Below, piece by piece: positions 20,720 through 31,451 of a stretch of DNA of 64,000 nucleotides (positions are counted from its first letter, which is position 1; the number at the start of each line of letters is the position of its first letter). Made by a program: the position numbers and the translations under genes. Under the pieces are notes generated by a model, which worked only from the letters and a program-made list of their open reading frames with translations, did no database searches and had not been told where the DNA came from. The stretch is from Margaritifera margaritifera (Eukaryota; Mollusca; Bivalvia; Unionida; Margaritiferidae), in the NCBI GenBank assembly GCA_029931535.1, contig JAQPZY010001523.1:809001-873000 (forward strand), read 5' to 3'.

Positions 20720-22059
20720 ATCCAAGGTTGTAGTTTTTCAGTTTTCTGCTTTTTCCGCCTCAACACAAGAATTCAAGCCAAAATCTTAACCATCATGGAT
20801 AAATTACTGGTATAATAGTTTCTGTAACTTCTTGCACAATTAATGTACAAAAGACACATTTGTAAAACTAGAATTATGCCCTGATGACATGGATGCTCCA
20901 ATAATGTGATGCAACTTAAGTGTAAAGTGTTAAGTAAAAGAGGGGCCATGACTCTCTAAATTTTGTGACAAAATGATGATAATCAAATTTTACCTAGATC
21001 TTCTTAATGCAAAGCCTAATACCAAATTTGCTTTCAGTCCACAGGGATTTTTCTGGGGCTATTTTTGGGCTGAAATTCTGCCCTTTTCCCAATGTCAGCA
21101 ATAGTCCATTTTTCTCAATCCGATTGTAAAATATTCCCAACCAGAACTTTTTTAAAAATCTGATGCAACTTGCCTAGAAAATTACTATAATGAGCATAGC
21201 ATTGATCTAAGGTAACCTAGGCTATCAAAATACTGAAATGTTCAACAATCTTGTCTCTGTAAATTTTCGTGATTTAATGGTATGTAAAAAAAATGTCAAA
21301 AATTTCCCACCTTAAACATTTCGTGCATAAATAGTCCCAATTCCACAGACCCTAAGCTCCATTTTGAAAATGAAAAAAAATCCCTAGCCCATGAAGTCAT
21401 TCTTAAGTTATTTAGCTAAACAAAATAGACAGGAAGGGATGGGACTGAACAGGATAGGATCTGATGTATGGATGGACATTGGGAATGCTTCAAATTGATT
21501 GGGCAGAGACATACAAATTATATGCATGGAAGTAATGGCTACATAGGAAATTAAATGTAAATGTTGACTGTATTATCTTTTCTTAACCAGTCTAATCCAA
21601 AGTTTTCTAAAAAAAATATGAAAATCACATTTAAAAAAAAACAAGTAGCCTAATCATCTGACCTGTTTGCTTCTATACACTTTTCTGGCCATTTATTTAA
21701 AAAAATCAGAGGAAATCTGAGGGAACAATGGCATTCACACATTTCCACTCACCATGCCACTAATATGTAATACTACAATATTACACACCAGCAATACTGC
21801 TACAAACAGTTTGCATGATGTACAGTGACACACAACAGCATCTGCAAAATACAATATAAACAAGAAAATCCAGTGAAGTTTTGCCTCCCCACCCCTAACT
21901 GCCTACTGAGGAAAAGTCACCAAAAGTATATGATGTTGAAATCTGGCTGTGAAAATTGTGACTGTGCTCTCGAGTTACCAGGCAGGCATGGAAAGTAATC
22001 AAGTTTCATGTCTCTATCTCAAAAGGCATTTGAATAAAAGTGCATAAAAGGAAGAAATT
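20720..22059. other. No firmly recognised feature
   Basis: A segment at 20930-21010 (AGGGGCCATGACTCTCTAAA) resembles the GGGGCA-ACTCT unit of array C4. CAGGGATTTTTC near 21048 and AAAATCCCTAG near 21378 are weakly inverted, but no duplication supports an element. The remainder is AT-rich. Confidence 0.35.
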
Positions 22060-22980
22060 AATCAGTGACCTTGACCTTGAAGACAAAACCTGACTGTGAT
22101 ACACAAGATGCCATAAAACAGAAATACAAGTGAACCATAGTTCATATCTGACCCTGAAACAGCTTTTCAGATATAAAGCAGAAACAAAAGCAACCATAAA
22201 AATATATGCCTTTGACCCTAACCTTGAAGGTAGGATGCCAAATATTGAATTCAACACATCTTTTTGTGACAATATACAAGTATACCAAGTTTCATTCTTT
22301 TATCCAAAACAGTTAATAAGTTAAGCGCAAATGTGAAAATGTTACTGAAACCTAAAATATTGTTCTGTGACCTTGACCTTGGAGATAGGACCCTAACTGT
22401 GGTACATGACAAATATAGCAAGCTTCATCCCATAATCTAAAATGGCTTTAATATTATAGATTGGAAAGGAAAGTAGGAAGGAAACTTATAACATTCAGCA
22501 GTTACATTGGCCTTGAAGATGGGAACACCAATATTAGTATAACATGTTTCATCTCTTAATCTTGAACAGATCTTAAGGTACTGATAGAAAAGGAAAGTGT
22601 GATGGAAAACTTTTTAAAAAATGACCATGACCTTCACCTTGAAGATATGCTATCAATGTGGTACATGAGACACTTGCTAATGATAATGTACAAGTAGACC
22701 AAGTTTCATTGCTATAGCTAAAAGGACTCTAAAGTTATAAAGTGGAAAGGAAAGAACAACTGAAAACTTAAAATACTGACCTGTGACCTTAACCTTGAAG
22801 ATAGGACCCCACCCAATCTGGCATGCAACAAACACTTCTAGTGGTGACATAAAAGTATACCAAGTTTCATCCCTTAATCTCTAACGGCTCTTAAGTTATA
22901 GTATGAAATGAAAAGTGTGATGGAAAATTTAAAATATGGAGCTGTGACTCTGACCTTAAAAATAGAATTCCCAATTACAG
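22060..22980 (+). repeat. Core-repeat array C7, about seven diverged monomers
   Basis: Repeated block 'GTGACCTTGACCTTGAAGATAGGACC' variants near 22067, 22205, 22367, 22505, 22627, 22783 and 22942. Each is followed by 'CAAGT(A/T)TACCAAGTTTCAT.CC(TT)AATCT' and 'GTTATA.A.TGGAAAGGAAAG'. Spacing is about 125-160 bp. The block carries TGACCT half sites spaced like those of family C3. Noncoding; ends not resolved. Confidence 0.75.
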
Positions 22981-24434
22981 TCACATTATATAACGTATTT
23001 ATGGTCATTTTATCATAAAAAAATTAAGTTAAAAATATTTCTTTTCAAGAAAGGTTTAATTTTTTTATAAGTTTGGGAAAGTAGTTTTAATACAATTTCA
23101 TATTGAAGAAAGGGGAGTATATAATAAATAAATTATAGTGCTTGTATTGTTGGATGCTGTGGTCACACCTGAAGTACTTGGGGCTCACAAGCTCTCCCCG
23201 TTGTACTTCGGTCTCACCCACAATATCCAACAGTTAAAACACTATACTCTAACAATAGTTACCTCCCTTGAAATTACTGATAGCCATCTTTATGGTCATC
23301 CTCCTCGACTGATTTTATGTAAAAATGTATTGATTTATAGAAAACTCTTCATCTCTGAAAGTGAACATATATATGTTTATTACCCAAAGTATTTCTGAAG
23401 TATGTAGTTTTCTTGTACCTAAATATAAAAATAGCTGTTATCAGAAAGATGGCATGATGTCACACACAAGACATCAAGGCACTGCTCACGAGTTCAAGAT
23501 AATGGCAACCATATGGAAAATAATGCCAACTTAGTGTTACTAAATGTAAAAGCTAGTGAAACATACATTTATTATCAAAGAAATAAAGAAAAATGACTGA
23601 GACTAAAGATTGTGTAAGTAAAGTCTGAACTTACCAGCTCCTGAAAAAAATTAAGTCTAGAAATGGGGGAAAATGGAGATAAGGGGGTCATTCTCATCCA
23701 CAATGGGACTAAATTTTTATTTTTGCCAACAATCTGTTAGTCTGAAGATACATTTAATCATTTCATTTTTATAATATTAAGTTCATGATGTTAATACTAT
23801 GTTAATACCATATCTATACAGTCCAACATCTTGAGAATACATAAAATCTTCCTCCATGATGTAGGCCACCTTACACGCAAGTCATTAAATGTGATTGGTG
23901 ACATTATTTTCATAATGTACCATAGTTTTTTATCAAAAGAAAGTTGTTCAATTAAATTTATATGAGGTAAGAAAGTTATAATCCTGGCTTCATATTATTT
24001 GTAAAAAGTCTTTTATTGATCCCAACTGTTTACATCAAGATTTTTAATTATATCTATATCACTCGTTTAGTTTTCAAGCTCAACCTTAAACCCAAGTTTT
24101 CTTTGTTTTATAAGTAAGATAAAGATCAGCATTATTTGTAAATAATTGAAAACCCTTTCCTCACACCTTGTCTGTAAAAACAGTGCCAAACTTTCCATCA
24201 ATTGTTTATTTAACTAATACTCAATGACTGCCATCAACATGTTATCAATCTGTTGTACCTATGGGTACTCCCTGAATGAAAAGTGTGACATCATCGCCAT
24301 ATTTTCTGATAATGTCCAGATGTAAAAAATTACAATTTCCTTCAATAATAACAGTTAAGAAGGTTGACCCAAAGATGGTCAACTCCTTTTGCATGGGATG
24401 ATAATCTAAATGTTAATAACTGGAAAAATTGTTT
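22981..24434. other. No recognised feature
   Basis: AT-rich DNA. The 86-codon frame at 23138-23398 has no recognisable domain. Confidence 0.45.
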
Positions 24435-24546
24435 GGTTATGTTGACTTGTGGTTAATGGCACATCAGTACATGAAAGGCTACTTAGTACCACGGTTTTAA
24501 GAGTACCTTACACAGAGATACACCACAGATGCCAAGCTAGGCTGAT
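24435..24546 (-). mobile_element. SINE body fragment, diverged
   Basis: 'GTGGTTAATGGCACATCAGT', 'ACATGAAAGGCTACTTAGTA', 'CCTTACACAGAGATACACCA' and 'GCCAAGCTAGGCTGAT' follow, in order, the minus-strand SINE layout at 15250 and 52950 (tail, ATGxxAAGG, GCCTTGCxCAxGGACAC, GCCAAC-CxxGCTG). The tRNA head is missing. Strongly diverged. Confidence 0.45.
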
Positions 24547-24666
24547 AGGGGCAGTGGGGACAATGCAGCTTCACTGCAGATTTTATGTTTTCAAGACTCT
24601 GTTTTTGAAGTAGAAGAAGTAAAAGAAAAAGAAGAAAGGAAATTTAAAGTATTCGCCTACACTCAT

Positions 24667-25308
24667 GGTAGTTTGTAGTCCCCAAGCGATTTTAAAAACA
24701 AAAAACAACAAGGATATAAAAGTTCACAAAACTTTGTTATTTCATTCATCAATTTATAATTTCTAATCTGATTGTCTTCAGATGGCCCCTAATATTGTCA
24801 TCTTGTTTGTGTTTCAAACCAAACGGAAGCTGTCAATGTAAAAAACCAGACAGACTGTTCACTGTCCTTTTCCAGTTCCTGGAACAGTCCATTTTCATTA
24901 AAAACTGTGTTATCTGCATCCAATATTTGCAATGTCTGGTTTTAATATTTCTATAAAAACAAACTGAACAAAATAAAAAAGATGTAACTCTTACATAGAT
25001 GTATTCAAAGGGATGAAACTCCCAAAGTTATGAAAATTTATGGAATTATTCAGAGCTTATCGAAGACAGTGAACTACATCACATCTTGTTTGAAAAAGGT
25101 AAACTCGCCCACTCAAATATGGTGACCATGTTAGTAAAGGAACTCACCTTTGGTTTGGATGGTGAACAAGATAACAGTGTTAGAGACCCCCTGGAGACAA
25201 TCAGGTTAGAAATTGTAAATTGATGAATGAAATGACTAAGTTTTGTATATTTGTTTTTATATCCTTGATGTTTTTAGTTTTTAAAATCAGAAGGGGGTAC
25301 AAACTGCC
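24667..25308. mobile_element. Foldback-like element with TIRs of about 160 bp
   Basis: The segment 24667-24776 is matched by the reverse complement of 25196-25308 with few differences; shared stretches include ATTTCATTCATCAATTTA, GATTTTAAAAAC and CAAGGATATAAAA. Weaker inverted similarity continues inward to about 24827 and 25143 (GTTATCTTGTT, AAACCAAA). Total length is 642 bp, with a central spacer of about 315 bp. No ORF and no clear target duplication. Confidence 0.75.
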
Positions 25309-26839
25309 GGGAGGGGGGGAAGGGGGAAGTGAATACTATATATGACACTAGAAATAAAATCATCAGCAATTCAGGACAGTGTCTTCAACCCCTATAAAAA
25401 GATCATGTCAGTAATCAGACCAAAATGATGGATATGTTTTGCCATTTTGGACTGGAATACATAGTGACAATTTGATAAAATTCTCAGGAGATAGTCTAGA
25501 TATAATAAGACAGAACCATTTGTTTTCATCAGCTGTGCTAAATACCAAGAGAAACAGAGATAATCAATTACAAAAAGACATCTATTATGGGGGATACCAT
25601 CTCCCAGTAGAGAAGGGTGATAAAATATTGTAGCATGTATGATCTGTGACCTGAAATAACTATTCTGAGGTATGGAATTCAGTGCAGTTTTCTAGATGGC
25701 AATGATGATTTTGAGGAAAGTTTTTGATGTTGGTACTGAAAAAAGACAACAAATTACTTCTGGGTAAACCCTTGTTGTATCTTTAATTTTCAGACACAAT
25801 CAATTCCTCTCAGTTTAATTAAAATTATCACAGAAAATTGTATTGCTGATTTTAGACATACAATCTCTCTCCAGATCTTTGTCTTTTTCTACAGTGTGAA
25901 ACTATCCAATGATTTTTACTCAACTGTCAAAAACTTAGTTTATCCCCATAGATTTATATTCACTTAGAATACACTTGTATATGCTGAGCAACCCTTTTAC
26001 CCCCCAAAGACATTGTGGGCATATAGAATTTTTTTGTATCTATGTTTGTAAGTTCAAGCTTATTTTTGGTACATGTTTTATCAAAAAAAGGGTTCCAAGG
26101 AACACTGTCAAACTGCTCTCCAGTGACGTAAGTAAACCATGCCACTGCCTGCATAGATCATTTGACCCCAGAGTCAGCCTCGTTTTGAGTTGACATTGAT
26201 GAAAAGTCAACAATAACAGTGTTTGTTAGAGTTGCTGGCTCACGGCTTAAAATATCTATATTTTCCATTTCTTTTCTTTTAATCCCTTGAAAAATTAAGT
26301 GAAAATAAGAGCTGGGATGTATGCACGAATGTTGCAGATTACACTTCTGGTGACACTAGAGAAAGAAAAATGAGAGCGCCACATCAGGAGCAGTTTGGAA
26401 CACTATGTCTCACCTATCCAATCAGAACACCTTGTGGCTTTTTTACAAAAATCCATCTTGGTAATACTTCAGTGGAGTGATACAGCTTAAAAAGGAAGAA
26501 TCAACAGAAAAAGGCAGAGAAGTCAGTCACATGCTAATATATGCAAAGCAAAACAGAACCATGTTAAAAGCATTATGATACATTTATGGAACTATTTACA
26601 CATATTCAGCAAAAGAAAGTTCTCTTGTGAGTTCTAGCTTGAAAAAATAAATTTGGGAATGTTTCGGCCAAGAATAAGTCAACTCAGTCAATTTGCCTAT
26701 AATGAAAACTATGTACATGACATCATTTGGTCAACAAGGTATATAAATATGCAATGGCAGCTTGAGTGTGTTCTGACTGACCACTATCATGCATCGTATA
26801 TACATTCCACCAATTTTTTTAATATTATTTTTAAAACAG
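25309..26839. other. No recognised feature
   Basis: AT-rich DNA. Short frames at 25439-25633 and 25975-26193 show no domain. A GGGGGGG-rich patch sits at 25311-25327. Confidence 0.4.
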
Positions 26840-26992
26840 AATCTTGAAATTGACAGTGATGACCCTGGTGCAACTGCAGCTGCTGATGTGATACCTTTAA
26901 TTCTGTTCTCTCATGCTGACATAAATAAAGCCCTTTACAAAAACAGTAACATCTCACCACAGGACTATTCTAAAGGTTGGAAAGAGGAGTAA
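26840..26992 (+). CDS. Candidate terminal coding exon, unidentified
   Basis: A T-rich tract (TTTTTTTTAATATTATTTTT) followed by AAAACAG makes a plausible splice acceptor at 26837-26839. From 26840 an open frame of about 50 codons runs to a TAA at 26990-26992. It reads NLEIDSDDPGATAAADVIPL and continues with SHADINKALYKN. Its balanced composition and higher GC than the surroundings look protein-like. I do not recognise a family. It could equally be a pseudogene scrap or chance; no partner exon was found. Confidence 0.2.
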   Translation, partial: NLEIDSDDPGATAAADVIPLILFSHADINKALYKNSNISPQDYSKGWKEE

Positions 26993-27216
26993 CCATAGAA
27001 CTGACAATGCCCAAATTTATCCTGGCATATGCAGGGGCCTAAGTGAAACATGTCTTAGGAACATCCACAATTCTCTTTATGCATGTGGCCATATAGGTTT
27101 ACAAGAACCTGGGTTGTTCTTCAACTTTGGTGGTGACTTGGTTATCAAATAATCAACCTAAGACGACTATTCTAGGATGCACGACCACAGGATTGATGCT
27201 AATTTCAACAAAAAAC

Positions 27217-28541
27217 AAGAGTCCCTTGAAGGGACTGATGCTCTACTGGGTAAAAAGAATTTCCAGGAATTCAAGATAAGACCATTTCTTCCTTTTAACT
27301 GTCGAGTGTTGAAACCATATCTGATATTCTTCAGCGATAACAACATTTTCAAATTGGCTGCTGTGGTACACATATTGGATGTCTGCTTGGCACCATTTTC
27401 ATTTCAGACAAAGTAGACATCATTAGAATCATTTTCATTTCAGACAAAGCAGACATCATTAGAAGTGTTTTGGTGAAAACCCCATGTCATAATATCCATT
27501 CAAGAGTAGTGACAAGATATTTAAGACAGTCGTTGTGGCAACCATATTGGATGTAAGACTGGCACCATTTTCATTTAGAACTAACTACATATCATAAGTC
27601 TATTGGTGACAACCCCATGTTGATATAGCCATCCATCTGGAAGGAGTAGAGATAAAAATATTTTCAAGATATGACTTTCCATTTAGGAGTAGCAATAACA
27701 AGATTTTCAAGATGGCTGCTGTTGTGGCTATATTGGACGTCACATTGGCACCATTTTTATTTAAGACCAACTAGACATCATAAGAAGTCTTTTAGTGAAG
27801 AAAAACCCATGTTGATATGACCATCAATGCAGGACGAGTAGCAATAAAAAGATTTTCACAATGGCCGCTCTGGTGGCCATATTGGACATCAGATCTGCAC
27901 CATTTTTATTTAGGACCAACTAGACATCATAATAAATCTTTTAGTGAACCCGATGTTGATATGACCATCAATTCAGGAGAAGTAATGATAACAAGATTTT
28001 AAGATGGCTGTCATGGTGGCCATATTGGATGTCAGATCAGGACCATTTTCATTTAGGACCAACTAGATATAATAAAAAGTCTTTCAGAGAAAACCTTATG
28101 TTGATATGACCATTCATTCAGGAAGAGTAGCGATAACAAGATTTTCAAGGAAGAGTGGCGAGAACAAGATTTCAAGATGGCTGCCATGGCAATCATATTG
28201 GATTTCAGATCAGCACCATTTTTATTCAGGACCAACTAGGCATCATAAGAAGTCTTTTAGTGAAAACCCCATATTGATATGACCATCCACTCAGAAGAAG
28301 TAGCGATAACAAGATTTTGAAGATGGCTGCTGTGGTGGCCATATTGGATGTCCAAGCAGCACTATTTTCATTTAGGCCCAACTAGACCATGGGATGAATG
28401 TGTGTGTAAAGTTTCATGGAATCCATCAAGAAGTTTATGAAGAGTAGTGATAACAAACTTGCTAACAGAGGGATGGAGGACAGACAACGGACAACAGACC
28501 ATCCCATAAGCTCTTCTGGTCTATGACCAGTAGAGCTAAAA
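27217..28541 (+). mobile_element. HINE1 copy, full length (reference copy for the window)
   Basis: Left end: perfect palindrome AGTCCCTTGAAGGGACT (27220-27236), then GCTCTACTG (27240-27248). The left module is about 200 bp. About six core monomers of about 146 bp follow, each with 'GACCAACTAGACATCATAAG', AAGTCTTTTAGTGAAAACC, 'TTGATATGACCATCCATTCA', 'GATAACAAGATTTTCAAGAT', 'GGCCATATTGGATGTCAGAT' and 'AGCACCATTTTCATTTAG'. The right module ends in the hairpin CTCTTCTGGTC-TAT-GACCAGTAGAGC. CAGTAGAGC (28528-28536) is the exact inverse of the left GCTCTACTG. Length is 1.3 kb; noncoding. Confidence 0.9.
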
Positions 28542-31303
28542 ATCACACTGAAAAATCATCAACCAAATGTGCAAAAATCGCGCATTATATTTTTAAGCCC
28601 TACCTATATTTCTGTATTAAATACCTTCTATATTAAGAAAATCCCCGGCCCCTTTTTTTTTTTAAATGGAGGGGGAATTTCCCCTCTAAATTTGCAGTTC
28701 TTGAATAGACCCAACCATGTTGAGGGTACCACAAATTGACACCCCTGAGCAAAGCAGCTGTAATATAGTGACAATAATGCCAACTTCAGAATCTAGAAAC
28801 AAGAGTGGTGCATTCAAGAACAGGTCAAACCAGTGATTCTCTTATAAGTCATTTTCGAGGAGCAGGGGGTAAAAAGGATTCATTTTTTTACCTGCCTGTC
28901 CATCTGTGTGTACATCCCCAATAAATCACACGTTAGGTGTTCATACACAACCACAGGTACTGCATATTATAATTTTTAAAAGATTCCAGCAGTTTTTATG
29001 CTGTCCTTTCATTCCTTAACACATTTTTGTTAATGTACAGGACATGGCTAGTATATGGACCAAGGTCATATGTAATTAATATATAGAATTGCAAACAAAC
29101 AAAAACAATGACACTACTAAGCAAAACCTTGTCTGATATTGATGCCATTACTATTTTTATATATTATATTTCCCAAAAGATCATATTTCAAGTTCAAAAG
29201 GCTTCCCCACTATCATCATTGTGCAATTTGCAATTACCAAATCACAAAAGCATAGAGTGAGCTAGACCAGTTATTTATAAAATATGCCTCTTTTTTAAAC
29301 ACAGTTCATAGAGAATAATTGAAGGAAATGGCTGCAAGAGCAATTTGTTATGGGGTAATATTTCAAGGCTGTGTGATTGTATCTAAAGTATCAGTAAGCC
29401 TTTGAAGTCTAATCCAGTCCAAGCCTTGTCTTGAAAATGATGGATTGCTGACACATTGTACAAAGCTGGTGGACAAAATGGCACTGGGGAATATTCAATT
29501 AAGAAAATTTAGGGATCTTTGATTAAACTTGACTTATTTATGGGCCTGGACCCTTTAATATGCTTTGTTGACAATGTTCGAGGATGTAATTGATGATTAT
29601 TTAGTTTGAAATTTTGACATGTTTATGATGGTCAAGAGAATAGGAAACAAAGACTTTCCCTGCATGGCACCAAAGTCAACTTAATCTTGAGTTTGGGGAA
29701 AGAGTTTTATGAGACTTTACAGTCATGGTGGGAAAAGTTTGCAAGGTCAGTGATTGGAAAGAAGTCACACCTTTACTAAATGTTTTGTACTAGGATTTTA
29801 CACACATTTCTCCATTTCTCATTACTATGATTACTTACTTCTATATGGAATAAAATTACAGTTACCTACCCATCTATCAAACTACTGATCAACCACCATA
29901 TTTTCATTACATGGAGAAAACAAAATTCTTAAAGATTCACATAATACAGTATTCAAGAAATTAAAAATGCATTGAAACTGACTTCTTCGTGTCCTTCTGT
30001 CTTTTATGTGCTTGTTTTTGTCTCTGCACAGTCTCTGTCTATCTCTCTCCTTCCTGACCCATTTCTCCTTTCCTTCTATTTTTATTCTCATCTTCATCTG
30101 GCTCTTCCCTAATAAATGTCAGGGGATATGTAAACTTGGACCAAGGATACTGTGTTTGCAATCTGCTCTTTCTTTGATTTAATGAGATGGATAACAAAAC
30201 AGGCCTCATAATTAGATTCCATAAAGCATTCTTGATCTAGGGTTTTACAACAACTGTCTATTATCAGTAATTAATGCATAGTGGCCTATTGATAACAAAG
30301 GCCTACAAGTGATGGGTTTGCCATTTGGAACAGCTCGACTGTGGTCTTGTGAGATGAACTTCTGTTAGATGACAGCATAAATCATGTCAGACCTGATCCA
30401 ACTTTAAGAAACCAGAAAGAACTAAATTCTGTGAGGCAAGAAAACTTAAACCCTTTGATTCCCATACACCACATTATTTACACAGAAGGATACAAGTTCA
30501 AAAGAAAAGCCTGATTAGCAATTGCAGAGAAAAATTTATTACTCTAAAACATAATCAAATAGCGACTCAAGGATAATTGTTGATACTATCTATGTCCCAA
30601 ATACTACCTCAAAAAGTCAAAAGTTTGACAGCTACTTTTAAAAATCCTGACTATAAACAAAACTGTACTAAAAAGGGATGAGAGGAAGTTGTAACACAAG
30701 TTTTACACTGCCAGTCTTAACTTCACTTTAAAAACATCAATCAAAGTGCTGGAAATACTGCACAGCTTCAGCCATCTTTTAGAAAGTCACATGATATGGT
30801 TGTCTTTTCATTGCTGTTTTTTCACCCAGGGTATGTGCACAATACATGTATTAATTTTCATCTACAAAATAATTTTGAGGAAATTAATTAATCATCTCTT
30901 TGAAAAAGGCTGATTACCTTAGCCTCAGATATGCAGTACAGATCAAAACTGTTCTGATTTTTCTGCATGAGGCACTTAATTAAACTAAATTGAAACAAAA
31001 CAGACAAAACAACATTATCAACAAGATTTTGACCCTGACTGATTGATCTGACACTAATTTGACTAGACCTATCTTGAATTCATTCTGATGTCATTCAGGA
31101 CCAGCAAGTGTTACTGGATAAGGTACACTGCCTCATCACTAAAACTACTGAACAATCTACATGTACAGTACAGCTTGTGCGAATTTATGTTTCTTCATGC
31201 ATCACGATGGGGCAGTTAATCCATGCCACACTCACTCTGTGATGAAAATCCGAGGTCAAGGGGTAAATACCAACAAATCACCACTACAACTTAACTGGCA
31301 CAT
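28542..31303. other. No recognised feature
   Basis: About 2.8 kb of AT-rich DNA with no supported repeat boundary, tRNA-like box or coding signal. A T-run followed by AAATGGAGGGGGAATTTCCCC at 28650-28685 is a local simple-sequence oddity. Confidence 0.45.
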
Positions 31304-31451
31304 CTTGTGCTTAGAGTGGCCATTCATCCGGTTTTATACCGGACAGTCCGGTTTTCAGCTGGTCTGTCCCCTTCTTAGTGTGATCATTTTTGCATGTGCA
31401 AAGGCGTGTCCATTATTCTTGAGTTCCGTCAGTGGCCACCCTACTTGTGCT
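31304..31451. mobile_element. hAT-type MITE, 132 bp, with perfect 8-bp duplication
   Basis: CTTGTGCT at 31304-31311 is repeated exactly at 31444-31451. Between them lies a 132-bp unit (31312-31443) that starts TAGAGTGGCCA and ends TGGCCACCCTA, inverted with one mismatch in 11. CCGGTTTTATACCGGACAGT and TCCGGTTTT near the left end recur as a small internal repeat. An 8-bp duplication with short TIRs is the hAT signature. Noncoding. Confidence 0.88.

Noticed and set aside
21047..21382. Possible hAT element with CAGGGATTTTTC ends
   Set aside because: End similarity is short and T-rich, and the flanks match at only about 5 of 7 after a shift; not enough to call.
29882..30097. Lys/Arg-rich minus ORF of 71 codons
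   Set aside because: Low-complexity translation of a pyrimidine-rich stretch; no recognisable domain.
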